A stretch of 64,000 nt of DNA, from contig NZ_CP031416.1 of NCBI RefSeq assembly GCF_003367375.1, forward strand, positions 1,991,501 through 2,055,500. Reading direction: 5' to 3'. The translations under genes were made by a program, and so were the position numbers. The stretch is from Gallaecimonas mangrovi (GTDB lineage: Bacteria; Pseudomonadota; Gammaproteobacteria; Enterobacterales; Gallaecimonadaceae). Below the pieces are notes generated by a model, which saw only the letters and a list, made by a program, of their open reading frames with translations, was not told where the DNA came from and did no database searches. The stretch's first letter is position 1. Each line of letters opens with the position of its first letter. This document shows, piece by piece, positions 63,373 to 64,000 of this stretch.

Positions 63373-64000
63373 CTAAAGCGGCATTTGTTGGTAATGCCAC
63401 CCTTCCCCTTCGGGCACAAAAAGCAACTGATGGGTAATGCCTTTTGGGCAATCATCTTGATGATGGGTAACCAGTAATAACTGGCTTTCACCTTTTTCCA
63501 TTAAATGGTTCAAAAAGCCGTTGATACGCAACCGATAGTTTTCATCTATGCCTTGGTAAGGCTCGTCCAAAATCAACAAAGGCGGATGTTTAACCATGGC
63601 TCTGGCAATAAGTAACAAACGTTGTTCGCCGTAGGACAATGCCAAAAAAGCGTGGTCGGCTTTGTTCGCCATGCCAATGATACCTAGCCACTGTCTTGCG
63701 AGCTGCCGAAGGTTATCACCGGCATTTTGATAGAGCCCTATCGAGTCAAAAAATCCTGATAAAACCACATCCAACGCCGAACAATTTACTCGATAGGCGC
63801 CGTGCAGTGCTGGTGAAACTAAACCTTGCGATTGGCGAATATCCCATAGCGTTTCGCCGGAACCTCGGCGTTTGCCAAATAGATACACCTCGTTGCTAAA
63901 CCCTTGCGGGTTCTCACCGGTGAGCACGGAAAGTAATGTCGACTTTCCGGCACCATTTGGCCCGGCGATTTGCCAGTGTTGGCCAGGTGCCAAGGTCCAG
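63373..64000 (-). CDS. modF: ModF-type ABC ATPase, C-terminal part (cut by window end)
   Basis: The frame runs off the window, so about 209 C-terminal residues are seen of the usual ~490 with two ATPase domains. Visible are GEHWQI-like text (GQHWQIAGPNGAGKST, Walker A), LFGKRRGSGETLWDIR, signature-like LSYGEQRL, LLILDEPYQGID (Walker B) and VTHHQDD (switch His). RRGSGETLWDIR and VLSGFFDSIGLYQ are particular to ModF/PhrA, a cytoplasmic ABC protein near molybdate genes in E. coli, with an unclear role (once linked to photorepair). Whether the N-terminal domain is present cannot be seen. Confidence 0.85.
   Translation of the reverse strand, partial: WTLAPGQHWQIAGPNGAGKSTLLSVLTGENPQGFSNEVYLFGKRRGSGETLWDIRQSQGLVSPALHGAYRVNCSALDVVLSGFFDSIGLYQNAGDNLRQLARQWLGIIGMANKADHAFLALSYGEQRLLLIARAMVKHPPLLILDEPYQGIDENYRLRINGFLNHLMEKGESQLLLVTHHQDDCPKGITHQLLFVPEGEGWHYQQMPL

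Noticed and set aside
1-64000. CRISPR arrays, tRNA or rRNA genes
   Set aside because: No regularly spaced repeats and no cloverleaf-type sequence were noticed on reading both strands; a tRNAscan-type search would be decisive.

Overview
The window is a gene-dense stretch of a gammaproteobacterial chromosome with roughly 50-55% GC by eye. Core genes (pepN, pyrD, zapC, rlmKL, uup, rmf, fabA, fnr, uspE, ttcA, potABCD, cobB, thrABC, cyoABCDE) match enterobacterial/alteromonad families closely. A 1611-residue NAD-glutamate dehydrogenase, a CrbS/CrbR acetate system, a GlyGly-CTERM protein and a TAXI-TRAP transporter point to a marine or environmental Alteromonadales-like bacterium. A Gallaecimonas-like organism is my guess from gene content, not a proven identification. 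No rRNA, tRNA or CRISPR array was seen.

Layout. 1-15.4 kb: housekeeping genes on the plus strand (3' part of pepN, a DUF2835 gene, the large GDH, pyrD, zapC, rlmKL, uup, a DUF3466/GlyGly-CTERM protein, rmf). 15.4-23.1 kb: fabA with a FabR-like operator, lonH, an SQR-like flavoprotein, a divergent SDR/AraC pair, ybiI, an orphan response regulator and a LysR gene. 23.1-26.3 kb: a small accessory pocket, AT-rich in part, with a phage-type HTH gene, an SMR efflux gene broken by one stop codon, inverted repeats, two small unknown genes and an intact tyrosine recombinase. 26.5-33.3 kb: fnr, ompW, uspE, ttcA, a Bax-like hydrolase, a membrane protein, trhO and a LysE exporter. 33.4-37.2 kb: potABCD. 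37.2-46.2 kb: an acetate module of cobB, crbR, crbS, DUF485, actP and acs. 46.2-50.1 kb: an SDR, two porin-type genes and a MarR regulator. 50.1-54.9 kb: the thr operon with a leader peptide and attenuator. 54.9-59.7 kb: cyoABCDE on the minus strand. 59.7-63.3 kb: a long regulatory gap with a perfect FNR box, then a TAXI-TRAP transporter. The end is cut inside a ModF-type ABC ATPase.

How the genes work together. Three themes recur. (i) Oxygen response: fnr is followed by two near-consensus FNR boxes before ompW, and a perfect FNR box lies between cyoA and the TRAP genes. (ii) Acetate use: the transporter-linked sensor kinase CrbS, its regulator CrbR, acetate permease ActP, acetyl-CoA synthetase Acs and the Acs-activating sirtuin CobB sit together. 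(iii) RNA-level control: a complete threonine attenuator, a pyrD leader hairpin at the likely transcript 5' end, and a terminator inside the cyo operon. I did not find a clearly new multi-gene system. The best candidates for new biology are the tyrosine recombinase pocket with its unknown neighbours, and the unassigned palindromic operators.
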